Part shown: piece after piece, positions 1-11,037 of the stretch
Layout of the letters: each line of letters begins with the position of its first letter
Position numbering within the stretch: the stretch's first letter is position 1
DNA from: Amoebidium appalachense
Taxonomy: Eukaryota; Ichthyosporea
DNA length: 64,000 nt
Assembly: GCA_963693365.1 (NCBI GenBank)
Contig: CAVNZM010000001.1
Span: forward strand, 10,912,001-10,976,000
Direction of reading: 5' to 3'
Made by a program: the position numbers and the translations under genes
The notes under the pieces: generated by a model
Told to the model about the DNA's origin: nothing
Database searches by the model: none
Seen by the model: the letters and a program-made list of their open reading frames with translations, nothing else

Positions 1-44
1 CAGAAAAGAAGGGGGGGGAAAAGGCAGACATTTTCTTTAATACT

Positions 45-328
45 GTGACGAAGACATTGTCCACACCCACCCACCCACCCACCTACCCACCCAAGAGCCA
101 AGGTCGTACGAGCGCGCGCACGCACACACACACACGCATGCGGCGCGCGCGCGCACACACACATACATACACACTCACACTTACTGTCACACAAACACAC
201 ACACACGCACACACGCACACGCACACACACACACACACACACACGCACACACACACACTCACACACACTCACACTTACTGTCACACAAACACACACAAAC
301 ACACACAAACGCACACATGCACACACAT

Positions 329-400
<72 letters not shown>

Positions 401-417
401 CGGTGCACAAACACAAT

Positions 418-450
<33 letters not shown>

Positions 451-530
451 ATGTACACAAACACACGTGCTTGCGCGCACACGCACACATATGCGCACGC
501 ACAAAGTCTGCACTGCAAAGGAAGGATATG
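45..530. repeat. CA/TG microsatellite block
   Basis: Nearly uninterrupted CA dinucleotides with short variants such as CACG, CACATG and CTCACA. The long open frames on both strands (Thr-His or Cys-Val repeats) are artefacts of the repeat. It ends just upstream of a CACAG acceptor-like site at 538, so it may be the 3' part of an intron, as seen elsewhere in this window. Confidence 0.95.
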
Positions 531-538
531 TAACACAG

Positions 539-658
539 GCTCGAGTTCCTGCTGGCTGCAGTTGGCAAGACCTGAAAGGCTATCTCAGAGTGGCAGAATT
601 CTGGCACAGCTGTGGTTTTAAATGGCTTGTGTTGGGGTCCTCTGTACTGTCTGTGTAA
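539..658 (+). CDS. Possible terminal exon of an SR-type splicing factor (RRM fragment)
   Basis: After an acceptor-like TAACACAG the frame reads ARVPAGCSWQDLKGYLRVAE and runs to a TAA at 656-658; a GTAATAAATG polyadenylation-like signal follows directly. The SWQDLK..LR block is the signature at the start of the second RRM of SRSF1/SR34-type splicing factors. Only this short block matches; the residues after it do not look like the rest of an RRM, so the true exon may end near 590 at a GTGGCA donor, or this may be a gene fragment. The upstream exons would lie left of the CA repeat, outside the window. The identification rests on one motif of about ten residues. Confidence 0.3.
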   Translation, partial: ARVPAGCSWQDLKGYLRVAEFWHSCGFKWLVLGSSVLSV

Positions 659-2116
659 TAAATGCTACCTTCACAACACTGTGACTCTGCCGGCACCTAC
701 GTTTTATTTGGTTATGGGCTTCAAGTTCCAGACACGCTATTGAGGTAGCAGGCTTGCACACCCTCCTACTTCCTAAGCAGTGGTCTTGGAAAGCCAACGA
801 GCATTCCTGCTAAAACCCTGTTTAGTATTATAAGTGTAGTAAATGAATAGATAGGCACTTCGTGTTTCGCGCACACACTGAATTCGTTTCGCACTCGCGT
901 GCTGGCCCCACTCGCTCACTGGCCTAGTTTTTCCCCGCCGCACTAGCGGGCCAAGGGAATGTCGTGTTACTCGAGTAGGTCATGCCATATAGCCCATAAT
1001 GTGAGGGTAGATTCATTTTTGGCGTAGCCGATGCGGGGGCGGAGTCATTGCCGTAGGTAGACGAGGGTTGTAATATTAACTTCACGTTCCAGTCAAGTTA
1101 GCGACGTTCCAGCGAAAAATGGCAGCAACAAACAAGAACGAGAAGCTCGGGTTCACTCTCTCCGGGACTGAAAACCCGCACAATCCGAGCCTGCCAGCGA
1201 GCGTTTTAATGCCATGGTCGACCGTTTTGCAATTGAAACCACAACAGAAAACACAAGATTCGAACCTCTTAAACTCGAGGACATGATTTCTGAAACTTTA
1301 AACTTCGCAAATCCAAAACAAAAGACACACTAAACCTCATTCTGTGCGAAGTCCGAAAAGCCAGCAAGACACCCGACCCCAATCCTCCCCAAACCCCAAC
1401 AGACCCAACCTTGAAGGAACTCTCCCTCCAACGAAACATGTCAACTTTGCACATTCATAGTGACCTTTATCACCGAAACTACTGTCATCACCACCACCGA
1501 AATTTATGCTACTGCCCCCACCACCATATCACCACTGAAACAGCCATCACCACCACCACCAACGACACGAAAACTTCGGAAGAAGGGTTTGTCGACTCGG
1601 GGGAACTTTGATCCTGAGGGAGTTCTTGAACTGCGGGCACACGTACGGTTTTATCGTCACCTAACCAATCGAATCGGCTAGACTCGGTCCACCATGATAT
1701 GCAACCAATCAGTTCGGAAATACGTGTGCCAGGATGTTTTGCCTTTCGATTCCCGCGCGTGCGTTTTGACCCCACCTTGAGGCAATTTTTAAAACAATTA
1801 AACAGCCATTCAGTGAAAAGGCTCGAAGCGAAGCAAATTTGATTTCTTTGCATGATTTTGATGCAATCGCTGACAATTCATTGATAACGTCATGCATAAC
1901 GTCATTCATTCCCGCTCGAATTCAAACCTCTGTACGGCCATCTCGACCGTTCAGTACGGGTACCGGACTCCTCCGTGTGTCTTATGTCTGTCTGTTTACT
2001 CCACCGTCACAAACCGTTGGTCGCAGCCTATTATTAATACTCTCGGTTGCAGCTGCTTACTATGTGCCTGTGTCTGTAACCTGTTTCTAACACCGTCAAC
2101 CTTACGTATACTGTGC
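659..2116. other. Unassigned DNA, no confident gene
   Basis: No recognisable domain. A plus-strand stretch from an ATG at 1119 shows coding-like frames for short spans: about 1195-1330 reads ERFNAMVDRFAIETTTEN and onwards, and 1460-1680 is Thr/Pro-rich then reads GNFDPEGVLELRAHVRF. They lie in different frames separated by stops. They could be small exons or a decayed gene; no family is recognised. Confidence 0.5.
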
Positions 2117-2153
2117 AAGGCCTCCTAAATAGCACACCTATTTAGGAGGCCTT
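2117..2153. repeat. Perfect 16-bp inverted repeat (hairpin)
   Basis: Arms AAGGCCTCCTAAATAG (2117-2132) and its exact complement (2138-2153) enclose a 5-base loop CACAC. It lies about 100 bp outside the end of the tyrosine-recombinase element. Function unknown. Confidence 0.85.
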
Positions 2154-2252
2154 GATACTGTGTCATCTTATTGATCGTTTCATCGTTTTGTGGCCTTTCA
2201 GGTTTAACTGCACCAGCGATTTATGCGATCTCATCCGAGTCAACCCTGTATT

Positions 2253-2343
2253 TTCACATCACTCACTCGTGCTTGCCTCATGCCCCCCGTGTCCGTGGAG
2301 TGCAGGCCGTCGTGCCTGCACCCAAGGGGCTGGCCGAGGCGGG
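2253..2343 (-). repeat. Split direct repeat B2
   Basis: 91 bp matching B1 at 2775-2865, beginning TTCACATCACTCACTCG. It is the outermost sequence at the 3' end of the element. The flanking bases differ between the copies, which fixes the boundaries. Confidence 0.85.
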
Positions 2344-2498
2344 GGCCGCCAGGGGGGGTCCATGCCATGAGCCCCCCCGCACCAGCCGGGGCTGGGCCCC
2401 GCCTCGACATGCTTTATTGCCGCTGCAATCGGGCTGTGAGCCAGTCACAGTCGCATACGTACACCGTCATGTATACAGACTGAGAGGTGGGTGGGTGG

Positions 2499-2774
2499 GA
2501 GCCGCCGTGTGCTAGCCACCGAAAACGCAATCGTGCTAACAAAAACCGTACGTGCAGCACACGGCGAAAACGAAGGTGGCCTGCATCTGCAGTGTGCTGC
2601 GCCGGAAATACCGGCGCTGGTGGCGCCTGACGTCAGGCGCTGCGCCAGACCGATGTCAGCCGCCGCTGCGGCTGCGCCTGGCGCCGCGGCCCGTGACGTC
2701 ATGGGCCGCCCGGCTGCCTGCGCCCGAAGTGATCCGTGAAACATCTTTCATCTGCTGCGCATATGAAACGTACA
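2499..2774 (-). repeat. Split direct repeat A2
   Basis: 276 bp, identical as far as I can read to A1 at 19154-19429; starts GAGCCGCCGTGTGCTAG and ends ATATGAAACGTACA on the plus strand. Directly abuts B1. Confidence 0.9.
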
Positions 2775-3384
2775 TTCACATCACTCACTCGTGCTTGCCT
2801 CATGCCCCCCGTGTCCGTGGAGTGCAGGCCGTCGTGCCTGCACCCAAGGGGCTGGCCGAGGCGGGTGCGGAAACCGGCGATGAAGGTGCTCTTGAGGTAA
2901 GGGCTGCCGTCGACGCTGAACAGGGGTGCATCTGGGTGGATGCCTGCCCTGGTTGACGAGACCCCCAGGAAGAGGGCTAGATTGGCTGCTGGGCAGAAGG
3001 AAGGCTCCTCCGGGAAGGCGGGCACCCGGATGGTAACACCCTTGCCCGTGGGGTCGGTCTTAGATGTCGGCAGGAAGACTGTTGCCCCAATCAGGCGGCC
3101 ATCCTGCCATAGGAGCTGGACGTCGCGACGCTTGGCGTGAAGGAGGGGGTTGAACTTGGCCGCAGATTTGGACGTGAACTCGCCCGAGCGCAGGAGGCAC
3201 GAGCTGCCAAGCAGCAGGGCAGCCCACAGACGCAGGGCCTCCAATGAAGAGCCCGGTTGGATGACTGGGAGGAGGGCGCGGAGGTCGGCTGGGAGGAGGG
3301 GCTCGAGCACTCGTTTGGGCCGGTGGCTGCCTTCCAGCAGCAGGAAGCGGCCAGCCCCGCGGATAAACCACTGAAGGCTCTGCT
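2699..3384 (-). pseudogene. Tyrosine recombinase of the Ngaro-like element, C-terminal part
   Basis: Catalytic core of the integrase/recombinase. The frame contains CLLRSGEFT, corresponding to the first catalytic arginine block of Ngaro-type recombinases, then TSKTDPTGKGVTI, CPAANLALFL and PLFSVDG, all typical of the family. It then runs through B1 into A2 and stops at 2699. The expected second box (HSFRRGGAT-like, HxxR) appears only as LHSTDTGGM without its arginine, and no catalytic tyrosine block follows. So the C-terminus is degenerate or missing. The 5' half is displaced to 9775-10127 by the Copia insertion; removing Copia and one copy of CTGCT restores an open frame across the junction. 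Confidence 0.8.
2775..2865 (-). repeat. Split direct repeat B1
   Basis: 91 bp matching B2. It overlaps the 3' end of the recombinase reading frame and abuts A2 with no spacer. Confidence 0.85.
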
Positions 3385-4092
3385 TGTCATCTTCACTTAA
3401 TTCTCAGCAAGACTTAGAAGTTGAGTTTGGTATTTATTTATTAGTTGTTGTAGTTTGTTTCCTTTTCCTTTCTTCATTTCTTTCTTTCTTTTCCGTTTCC
3501 GTGTACACGACATCTTAGATCTGTGTACGTATCGACATACTTAGCTCGCGCACACGTATTGTCGTTTGCGTCAAAATCTATATATGTCATCCAATCATAT
3601 CTCGTTTGTATTTTCCCAAATATAGTAACTTACATTCCTTTCTCATTCCTTTCCCACGACGTAGCATTGTGCTATGTTCTTCAACTATTAGGAAAAATTA
3701 TATTTAGACGTGTTATGATAAGAACATGTATAAATATATGTTATGAATTAATAGTTACATAAGTGGTTTCATTTTATTAAATGTTTCCGTGCTTTTATTA
3801 GAAGTTTCTTTCATTAGAGGATTGAGTTTTATATTCTAAATGTCGACAGACATTTTATTCGATATATTTTACACTCATAGTTTTCATTCTTTTGATTGGT
3901 TTATCGTTTCACATTCCCAAGTATAAAAGGGACCTCATCTTGAAATAAATCACAAGCAGTCGTATTCACTTCCTATGGTTCCAGAAATCGTTCCTCCTCT
4001 CCGGTTGTGTTTTTCCCGTGTGTCTTTGTGTTGTGTTTTACATAACACCCATCTGTGCTCTCTGCTTCTCCGTTTACCCACACAAATTAACA
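3385..4092 (+). repeat. Copia 5' LTR
   Basis: 708 bp. Holds an ATTGG (inverted CCAAT) near 3894, a TATA box GTATAAAAGG at 3921-3930 and an AATAAA near 3944, giving a conventional U3-R order. I did not find a plant-type TGGTATCAGAGC primer-binding site after it. Confidence 0.95.
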
Positions 4093-4168
4093 GGTTTACG
4101 GCCCCTTTGCACGCTAACACACAATCTCGCTACAACCGCGAAAATCTCTCAGTCTTACTGCTTCAATC

Positions 4169-7100
4169 ATGACTGACAAACCGTCGTATATCAACCTTCC
4201 AATATGGAATCCGTCCGAGAAACGAGACGAGAAACGTCTTAATTATTTCGAGTGGGAGCCACTCATTCACCGGTTCATTAGAACCACCATTGCCGAGAAA
4301 TTCGTTGACGCTATCAAGAGGCCACAGTGGGTTGACGGCGCTGAAGCCAACCAGTGGCTAGGCTACACCACCAAGGACTCCTACAAGAAAGCTTCCGACG
4401 TCCTCGACCAGATCCTCAACCAGTCCGTCCACCCGACCGAGCTCTACGACTCCGGCCGGATGCAAGACGGTGTCCACGGTGGTGAAGTCTTCCACAACCT
4501 ACGTATGGCGTATGTAGCAGAGAAGGAGGCCCGAGTCACCCAGATTCAAGTCACCTTCGAGGAGCTTGAACTACGAGACTACCCCAACGTCACAGCATAC
4601 CTCACCCGTCTCCAACGTCTGGCTACGACACTTGCCTGCCTCGACGAACCCGTCCAGCACAAGGATGTCGTACGTAAGTTCTTCCTCCACATCCGGAAAA
4701 ACACAGCCCTGGTCTGCCCCGACATTGAACGTCTCTGCTCCGACTACTGGATGAACAACAAGGCCTACCCGTCCTTCAACATGCTCATCAGTGACATCCG
4801 AGGAGCTGAAATCCGTGCCGGCCTCATCGACGCAGGCACAGGTGCAACCGTCAACAACCGTCCCCTCCGTGCACTCCAGAGCAGAGTGCTTCCCCCCGGT
4901 GACCTCCGTAACCGTATTCCTCGACGTGAGCATACACCTCACCGTTCCCCGTCCCGTTCCCGTGATCCTCGTCCTCCCTCCAAGTCACCCGGCCCCCGTT
5001 CAACTTCCCCTTACCACCGTGGTAACAGGGACAACCGTAACCGACAGCACAACACCAACAGTGTGAAGTGTTCCTACTGCCATGAGCCCCACCACATCAC
5101 AGCATGCCCGGAGCCTGGCTGCACAGTTGCTCGTCGTGCCAAGCAGGAGAAAGGTGACAAGAGTGTGAAATTTGCACTCATCTCCTCCACCGGCACACCT
5201 GACAGTAACGACCCCGTCTGGGACAGTGCTTGTAATGCACACATCTGCCCCATCAAGGAGTATTTCTCCTCCCTTACCCCGTGTCCTCCCACCCCCATTC
5301 ACGGCCTCGGCACAGTCAATGCCAAACAACGTGGCATCATCAACATGACACTGCACTACAACGGCCACCCAACACCGTGCAGCATCAATGCTTACTACGT
5401 ACCCGAGGCACCGTCTTTCCTCGTGTCTACCTCCATGGCATCAGCTGCCGGCCTCCTAGGTCATTGTGACGATACAGACCACCACCCGTCGTTCCTCTAC
5501 AGCCGTAATGGTGACATTATTACAGATCTCACCCCCCTCGACGGTCTCTACTACATCACTGACTATGTGATTGAGACTCCTAAACACCCGGGGGTCCAAG
5601 CCTACACAGCAAGGACTCAACCACCCGACGACCTCACCCTTTGGCACAACCGTCTCGGCCACCGTGCCCTCTCCACCGTCACCAGGATGGCCAAGGATGA
5701 GCTTGTCATCGGCATGCCCCCCTCCCTCAAGTCACCCGACAACAGTGACTGCTTCGGCTGCATGTCTGGCAAGACCACCAAGGCCCCCTTTCCCGGCACC
5801 CGTTCCAAGTTCACCATTCCCGGTGCTAAGTGGCACCTGGACTTCTTCGAAGCTCCCTGTGCTTCCTACGGAGGCTACAAGGTTGCTCTGGTGTGTGTTT
5901 GTGATGCCACCGGTTACACCACCGTGTTCCCCCTTTACAACCGTGGTGAAACCCTCAGCCACATTCAGTCTCTCGTTGAAACCATCGAACGTCAGACACC
6001 TGAGATCGTCACCCATCTTCGGTTTGACTCCGGCTCTGAGTTCACCTCCAAGGACACCGAGGCCTACTGCAAGCAGAAAGGCATCATCATGGAGTTTGCC
6101 CCCGTCGACACACCACAACACAATGGTGTTGTTGAACGGAAGATGAGAGAACTGCAAGAGACAGTCCGTTGCTTCCTCCATGCCGACAAGGACCAACCTC
6201 TCTCTCCCAAGTTGTGGGTTGCTGCTCTCAAGCATACAAGCTACATCATCAACGTCACACCGTCATCTGCTGCCAACGGCAACACTCCCTTCGAGGCCTT
6301 CCACGGCTTCAAACCCGACGTCTCCCAGCTCCACGTGTTCGGCTCCCCTGCCTATGTCCATGTTCCCCGGTCAAAGAGGAACAAGCTGGCATCAACCGTC
6401 AGAGTCGGCACCTACGTCGGCTGGGACCTACCCTCCAAGGCACACAAGATCCTCGACCTTGCCAGCAACCAAATCAAGATCTGCCGTGATGTGATCTTCG
6501 ACGAGTCGAAATTCACGGGCAGCACCAATCAGGTCTCCCTTCCCCCCAAACCCGATCTGCCGACATTGGACCCCCCTCCGACGACGACGATGAAACTCCG
6601 TCTGTGGTCATCTCCCAACCGTCCTGGCACAACCAACCAGCCCCGGTTGAACCCGTGCCTCCCCCGAGCCCCCCCCCCACTGGCCAACAACCCTTGCTGC
6701 CGGCCCCCCCCGTTGCTGTGCATCAACCCGGCTACATGACTCCGGTTCGTCCTGGGTCCCCCACCTTCCACTCGGCCACGAGCAGCCCTGTGGACACCGA
6801 TGCCCCCCTCACCACCGGTCCTATTCCTGGCTTCCATGCCCCTATCCCGGCCTCCACCACCTACCCGGCCACCACCCCCCTCAAGGACCCCCCCAAGCCC
6901 AACCTTCGTCGGTCTACACGTCTCACCAAGACTCCAACGGCACTGGTCAGCATCGTAGCACCGACCATCAACATTGACCAGCTCCCCAAGGGCATTCAAA
7001 AGCTTTGCAACGGTCCCAACGGTGATGCCGTCATAGCTGCCCTCACCTCCGAGTACCAAGCCTTCATCACCAAGGATGTCTTCACCATTGTTGATCCCCC

Positions 7101-8531
7101 CCTGGTGCCAACATCATCAAGTTCAAGTGGATTGTGACTGAGAAAGTCCTCAACTCAGCCGGTGACACCAAGATCAAAGCTCGTGGTGTTGCAAAGGGCT
7201 TCACTCAAGTCTACGGTGTTGACTACGGTGACACCTCTTCCCCCGTGGTGATGTCCTCCTCCGTCCGTGCCCTCCTTGCCATCGGTGTGGACGGCAACCA
7301 TGAGATTCATCAACTCGACGTCTCAACTGCCTTCCTCAACAGTCCTCTTCAAGAAGACATCTACATTGAGCCACCACCTGGCTTCATCACCCCCGGCAAC
7401 GAACACAAGGTCTGGAAACTTAAGAAGGCACTCTACGGGCTCAAGCAAGCATCACTGGCCTGGTATGAGTACTTCGACAAGGTCCTCCTTGCTCACGGTC
7501 TCGAACGTCTCCGTTCAGATCCATGTGTCTACATCAAGACCTTCCCCAACGGTGACATCATCCTCACTGGCAACTATGTGGACGACGTCATCATCATCTG
7601 CACGGCCAACTCCTCCCACACCAAGGATCTAGTAGACCACATCATGAAGTCAGCTCTCTGCAAGGTTGACCTTCCCGACATCTTCCTTGGCACCCAGCTC
7701 ATCCACACCCCCGGTCACCTCAAGCTGCTTCAGCAATCCTACATCAACGACATCGTCAGAGACTTCAACCTCAACGATGCTCACCCCAAGGCTACTCCCA
7801 TTCCCGTCGGCACCGTCATCACCATCAACGAGAACGACTCACCACCCATCAAGGTTCCCTACCGTGAACTACTCGGCCGTCTTTTGTGGGTTGCTCGTTG
7901 TTCCCGGCCCGACATCTCCTTTGCCATCGGCTACCTCGGTAGATTCAGTGCCAACCCCACCAAACTTGCATGGGAATGTCTACTCCGTGTAGTTCGGTAC
8001 CTCATCGGCACTTCCAACCTCGGCCTTCACTACGACAAGTCTGCTTCCGACGACAACACCCCCTTGCTGGAGTGTTATTCTGATGCTGACTTTGCCAACT
8101 GCCCCAACACCCGTCTTTCAACCACCGGATACGTCATCTTCTTCAAGGGCATACCCATCACATGGTATTCGAAGCTGCAGTCCATCACGGCAACATCCAC
8201 CACCGAGGCTGAGCTTCTGGCCATCAATGCTGCTGTTCAAAACGTCATCTGGCACCGTGATCTCCTCCGTGAACTCGGCTACCCGATGACCGACCCCACC
8301 CCCGTCTACTGTGACAACCAGTCCACCATTGCCCTCCTGCACACCAACAGCATCAAGCACCGGACCAAACACATTGCAGTCCGTTACCACAACACGAAGG
8401 ACTACATCAAGAGTGGGGATGTGGTCGTCACCTACGTGTCCAGCAAAGACAACGTGGCTGACATCTTCACCAAGCCCCTGCCCGGGCCCTCCCACGAGCA
8501 ACACCGTGATTCACTCAGTCTTCGTGACTGA
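4169..8531 (+). pseudogene. Copia gag-pol polyprotein with two frameshifts
   Basis: ATG at 4169. Gag ends with a zinc knuckle CSYCHEPHHITAC (CX2CX4HX3C) near 5069. The protease site reads WDSACNAH, with Ala where DSG/DTG is usual. The GAG-pre-integrase HHCC motif (HNRLGH...CFGC) is followed by an integrase core with the DDE set HLDFF, FDSGSEF and VVERK. The frame then shifts twice: at a C-run near 6571-6576, before an acidic DDDDE linker, and at the C7 run 7096-7102. RT resumes as NIIKFKWIVTEKV, continues through KKALYGLKQASLAWYE and carries the YVDD box. RNase H shows DADFANCP and TSTTEAELLA and ends ADIFTKPL. Apart from the two shifts the frame is intact, so these are very young lesions or homopolymer-length errors. 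Confidence 0.93.
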
Positions 8532-8532
8532 G

Positions 8533-8537
<5 letters not shown>

Positions 8538-8582
<45 letters not shown>
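8538..8582 (+). repeat. Poly-C run after the Copia stop codon
   Basis: About 45 consecutive C residues six bases after the gag-pol stop. The remaining 3' region to 9066 has no ORF of note and ends in a purine-rich GAGTGGGGAT (9057-9066) that fits a polypurine tract. Confidence 0.9.
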
Positions 8583-8585
<3 letters not shown>

Positions 8586-9066
8586 TCATCTACAGTGGTC
8601 TTCAAGTAGGTTGGGGCCCTGGCCAGTGGTCTACACATCACCGTGTAGAGACACCTCCCAACGAAAGTCTACTGCTGTCTTCATCGATCTTCAGTGTGTG
8701 CATCTTCAGTGGGGATTTCTTCTCCACCATCCGTCGTTTATTTATATCCCACCATATATATAATGTATTTATCATTAGCCACCAACACGTCACACATACA
8801 CTAGTTGTTTCTTCTATATATATTTATATACCACGTCATTGGCTACCGTCATCTTCCGAGTCTTCAGAGGCAACCGTCGTTGTGTGCTTCTTCCGTTTTG
8901 GTTTTCTTCCCCGGCTTGCACCTTCAAGTCTTCTCCATTGTCTTCTCGAGTGGGGAAACTTGACTGTGACTTCACGGCACCTACTTCTACATGTGTGAAA
9001 GTCTTAACATCAACAGTCACATCAACAAACTTCACGAGAACCCAACTTCCAACCCTTGAGTGGGGA

Positions 9067-9774
9067 TGTCATCTTCACTTAATTCTCAGCAAGACTTAGA
9101 AGTTGAGTTTGGTATTTATTTATTAGTTGTTGTAGTTTGTTTCCTTTTCCTTTCTTCATTTCTTTCTTTCTTTTCCGTTTCCGTGTACACGACATCTTAG
9201 ATCTGTGTACGTATCGACATACTTAGCTCGCGCACACGTATTGTCGTTTGCGTCAAAATCTATATATGTCATCCAATCATATCTCGTTTGTATTTTCCCA
9301 AATATAGTAACTTACATTCCTTTCTCATTCCTTTCCCACGACGTAGCATTGTGCTATGTTCTTCAACTATTAGGAAAAATTATATTTAGACGTGTTATGA
9401 TAAGAACATGTATAAATATATGTTATGAATTAATAGTTACATAAGTGGTTTCATTTTATTAAATGTTTCCGTGCTTTTATTAGAAGTTTCTTTCATTAGA
9501 GGATTGAGTTTTATATTCTAAATGTCGACAGACATTTTATTCGATATATTTTACACTCATAGTTTTCATTCTTTTGATTGGTTTATCGTTTCACATTCCC
9601 AAGTATAAAAGGGACCTCATCTTGAAATAAATCACAAGCAGTCGTATTCACTTCCTATGGTTCCAGAAATCGTTCCTCCTCTCCGGTTGTGTTTTTCCCG
9701 TGTGTCTTTGTGTTGTGTTTTACATAACACCCATCTGTGCTCTCTGCTTCTCCGTTTACCCACACAAATTAACA
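9067..9774 (+). repeat. Copia 3' LTR
   Basis: 708 bp, reads as the same sequence as the 5' LTR including the 79-codon spurious ORF. Followed by the target duplication CTGCT at 9775-9779. Confidence 0.95.
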
Positions 9775-10127
9775 CTGCTGGCCGGAGCCCGCTGGTGGTG
9801 CCATGCCCAAGCTGCGGTGCAGGCTGTTGACGGCGGAGACGATGCTGGGCATGGTCCGGGCTTGCACCGCACGCATGGCGCACCAGGCAAGGAACAGCTG
9901 CACTTGGGCTGGGCAGGCTGGCAGGTAGCCACCATCAGGATTGCGGCAGTCCATTGCTTAGATGAAGTCGATAAACTGGCGCTGGTAGGACGAGTAGGAG
10001 GACTCCGTGCTGTCGCCCACTGACAGCCGAGTGATGGTGCGGGCCACCTCCGGGACACGGGCCAAAACCTCGGGGGTGAACCACTGGGCAAGCCTACCAT
10101 GGTCGCCACCAAAGGGGAGCAAGCCAC
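9775..10127 (-). pseudogene. Tyrosine recombinase of the Ngaro-like element, N-terminal part
   Basis: The minus-strand frame reads LAQWFTPEVLARVPEVARTI, then SYSSYQRQFIDFI, an N-terminal SAM-like core-binding domain pattern. It hits TAA at 9958-9960, then continues AMDCRNPDGGYLPACPAQVQ and VNSLHRSLGMAPPAG up to the Copia junction. The single in-frame stop is a nonsense mutation. A CCCTGCAG just upstream (10128-10134) could be an intron acceptor. The gene continues at 3384. Confidence 0.75.
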
Positions 10128-10313
10128 CTGCAGGGACAGAGCTGTGTGAGCATCATGCCTAGAGTCCCAGGGGGGGGGGGGGGGGGGGGGGTAAAGGCAA
10201 CGAGCGGGGTGGGCGGCAGGCAAGCGGGTGCACAGGCAGGCAAACAAGGGGGGAGGGGGGGGGGGGGGGCGTAGCTAAAGGGCAGAGGATGCATGCAGCG
10301 CTGGCAGGGAGGG

Positions 10314-10920
10314 TGTGATGTGCTGAGCTGATTCGTATTAGTTTGCTTCTATATTTTGTGTTTTGGTGAGTGAATTTCGGGGGTTTTCTTGCATAGTTAT
10401 GCCGGGGTCTAAGTGGGGTATGAGGAGATTAATCAGTGGTATGGGGAGAACCTGATGCGGCGGCGGCTGATTGTTAAAGGTGCGCGCGTGCATGCACAAT
10501 GCCTCTGCGTACTCTCCATGTTAAATGTTGTATTGCTTCTTGCTGTGTGCGTGGCGAGACCCATGTTGCCTGCTCGCGTGTGTGTATGCTTATATGTATT
10601 GTGAGTAAACGTGTGTACGTGTTGTAGTGCTGTAGGGGTGTCTGAGGTCGCGGTATCCAATGGTGTGGAGTGCGTGTAGTCTGTGGGGGAGGGAGTGTTG
10701 TGATTGGCTGAATGTCACTGTGGTATTTGTCTGGCCAGTGGGCCGCGTGTCTGTGAAGTGTCTCGCGGGGTCGCGGGCTTTTGGCAGTTCTTCTAAGAAC
10801 ACGAAAAACTCGCTTCCCACCCAACTCAAAGAAAAGTTTATACGTATACACGGTTTCGAGCCCCTTTAAGCGTGCAGATAGTTAGAGTAGTTCATATACA
10901 CTCTGTTTGTTGCTACGACA
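10314..10920 (+). repeat. 5' LTR of the gag-only element
   Basis: 607 bp. The only difference I noticed from the 3' LTR is base four (TGTG versus TGTC). Confidence 0.93.
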
Positions 10921-11037
10921 AGCTACACCCCCTTTCTCTGCAGTTTTTTGCAGGGAGGGGGCACACGCACTGTTAGTCCTTCTGGGCTGTTGCTTTCACC
11001 CCTAGTTTTTTTTTTTTTCTCTTCACGCCTAGCGGTT

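Larger units (their letters stand above)
3385..9774 (+). mobile_element. Ty1/Copia LTR retrotransposon, 6390 bp
   Basis: Bounded by two apparently identical 708-bp LTRs starting TGTCATC and ending TTAACA. The 5-bp target-site duplication CTGCT is perfect (3380-3384 and 9775-9779). One gag-pol region has the Copia order PR-IN-RT-RNase H. Inserted in the recombinase gene of the Ngaro-like element, in opposite orientation to it. Matching LTRs and an intact duplication indicate a recent insertion. Confidence 0.97.

Noticed and set aside
2552-2956. Plus-strand ORF across A2 and B1
   Set aside because: Antisense to the recombinase frame and repeated in A1 as a shadow; no domain.
9756-10247. 163-codon minus-strand ORF with Pro-rich start
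   Set aside because: Wrong frame relative to the recombinase motifs (SYSSYQRQFIDFI, NSLHRSLG), which lie in the adjacent frame.
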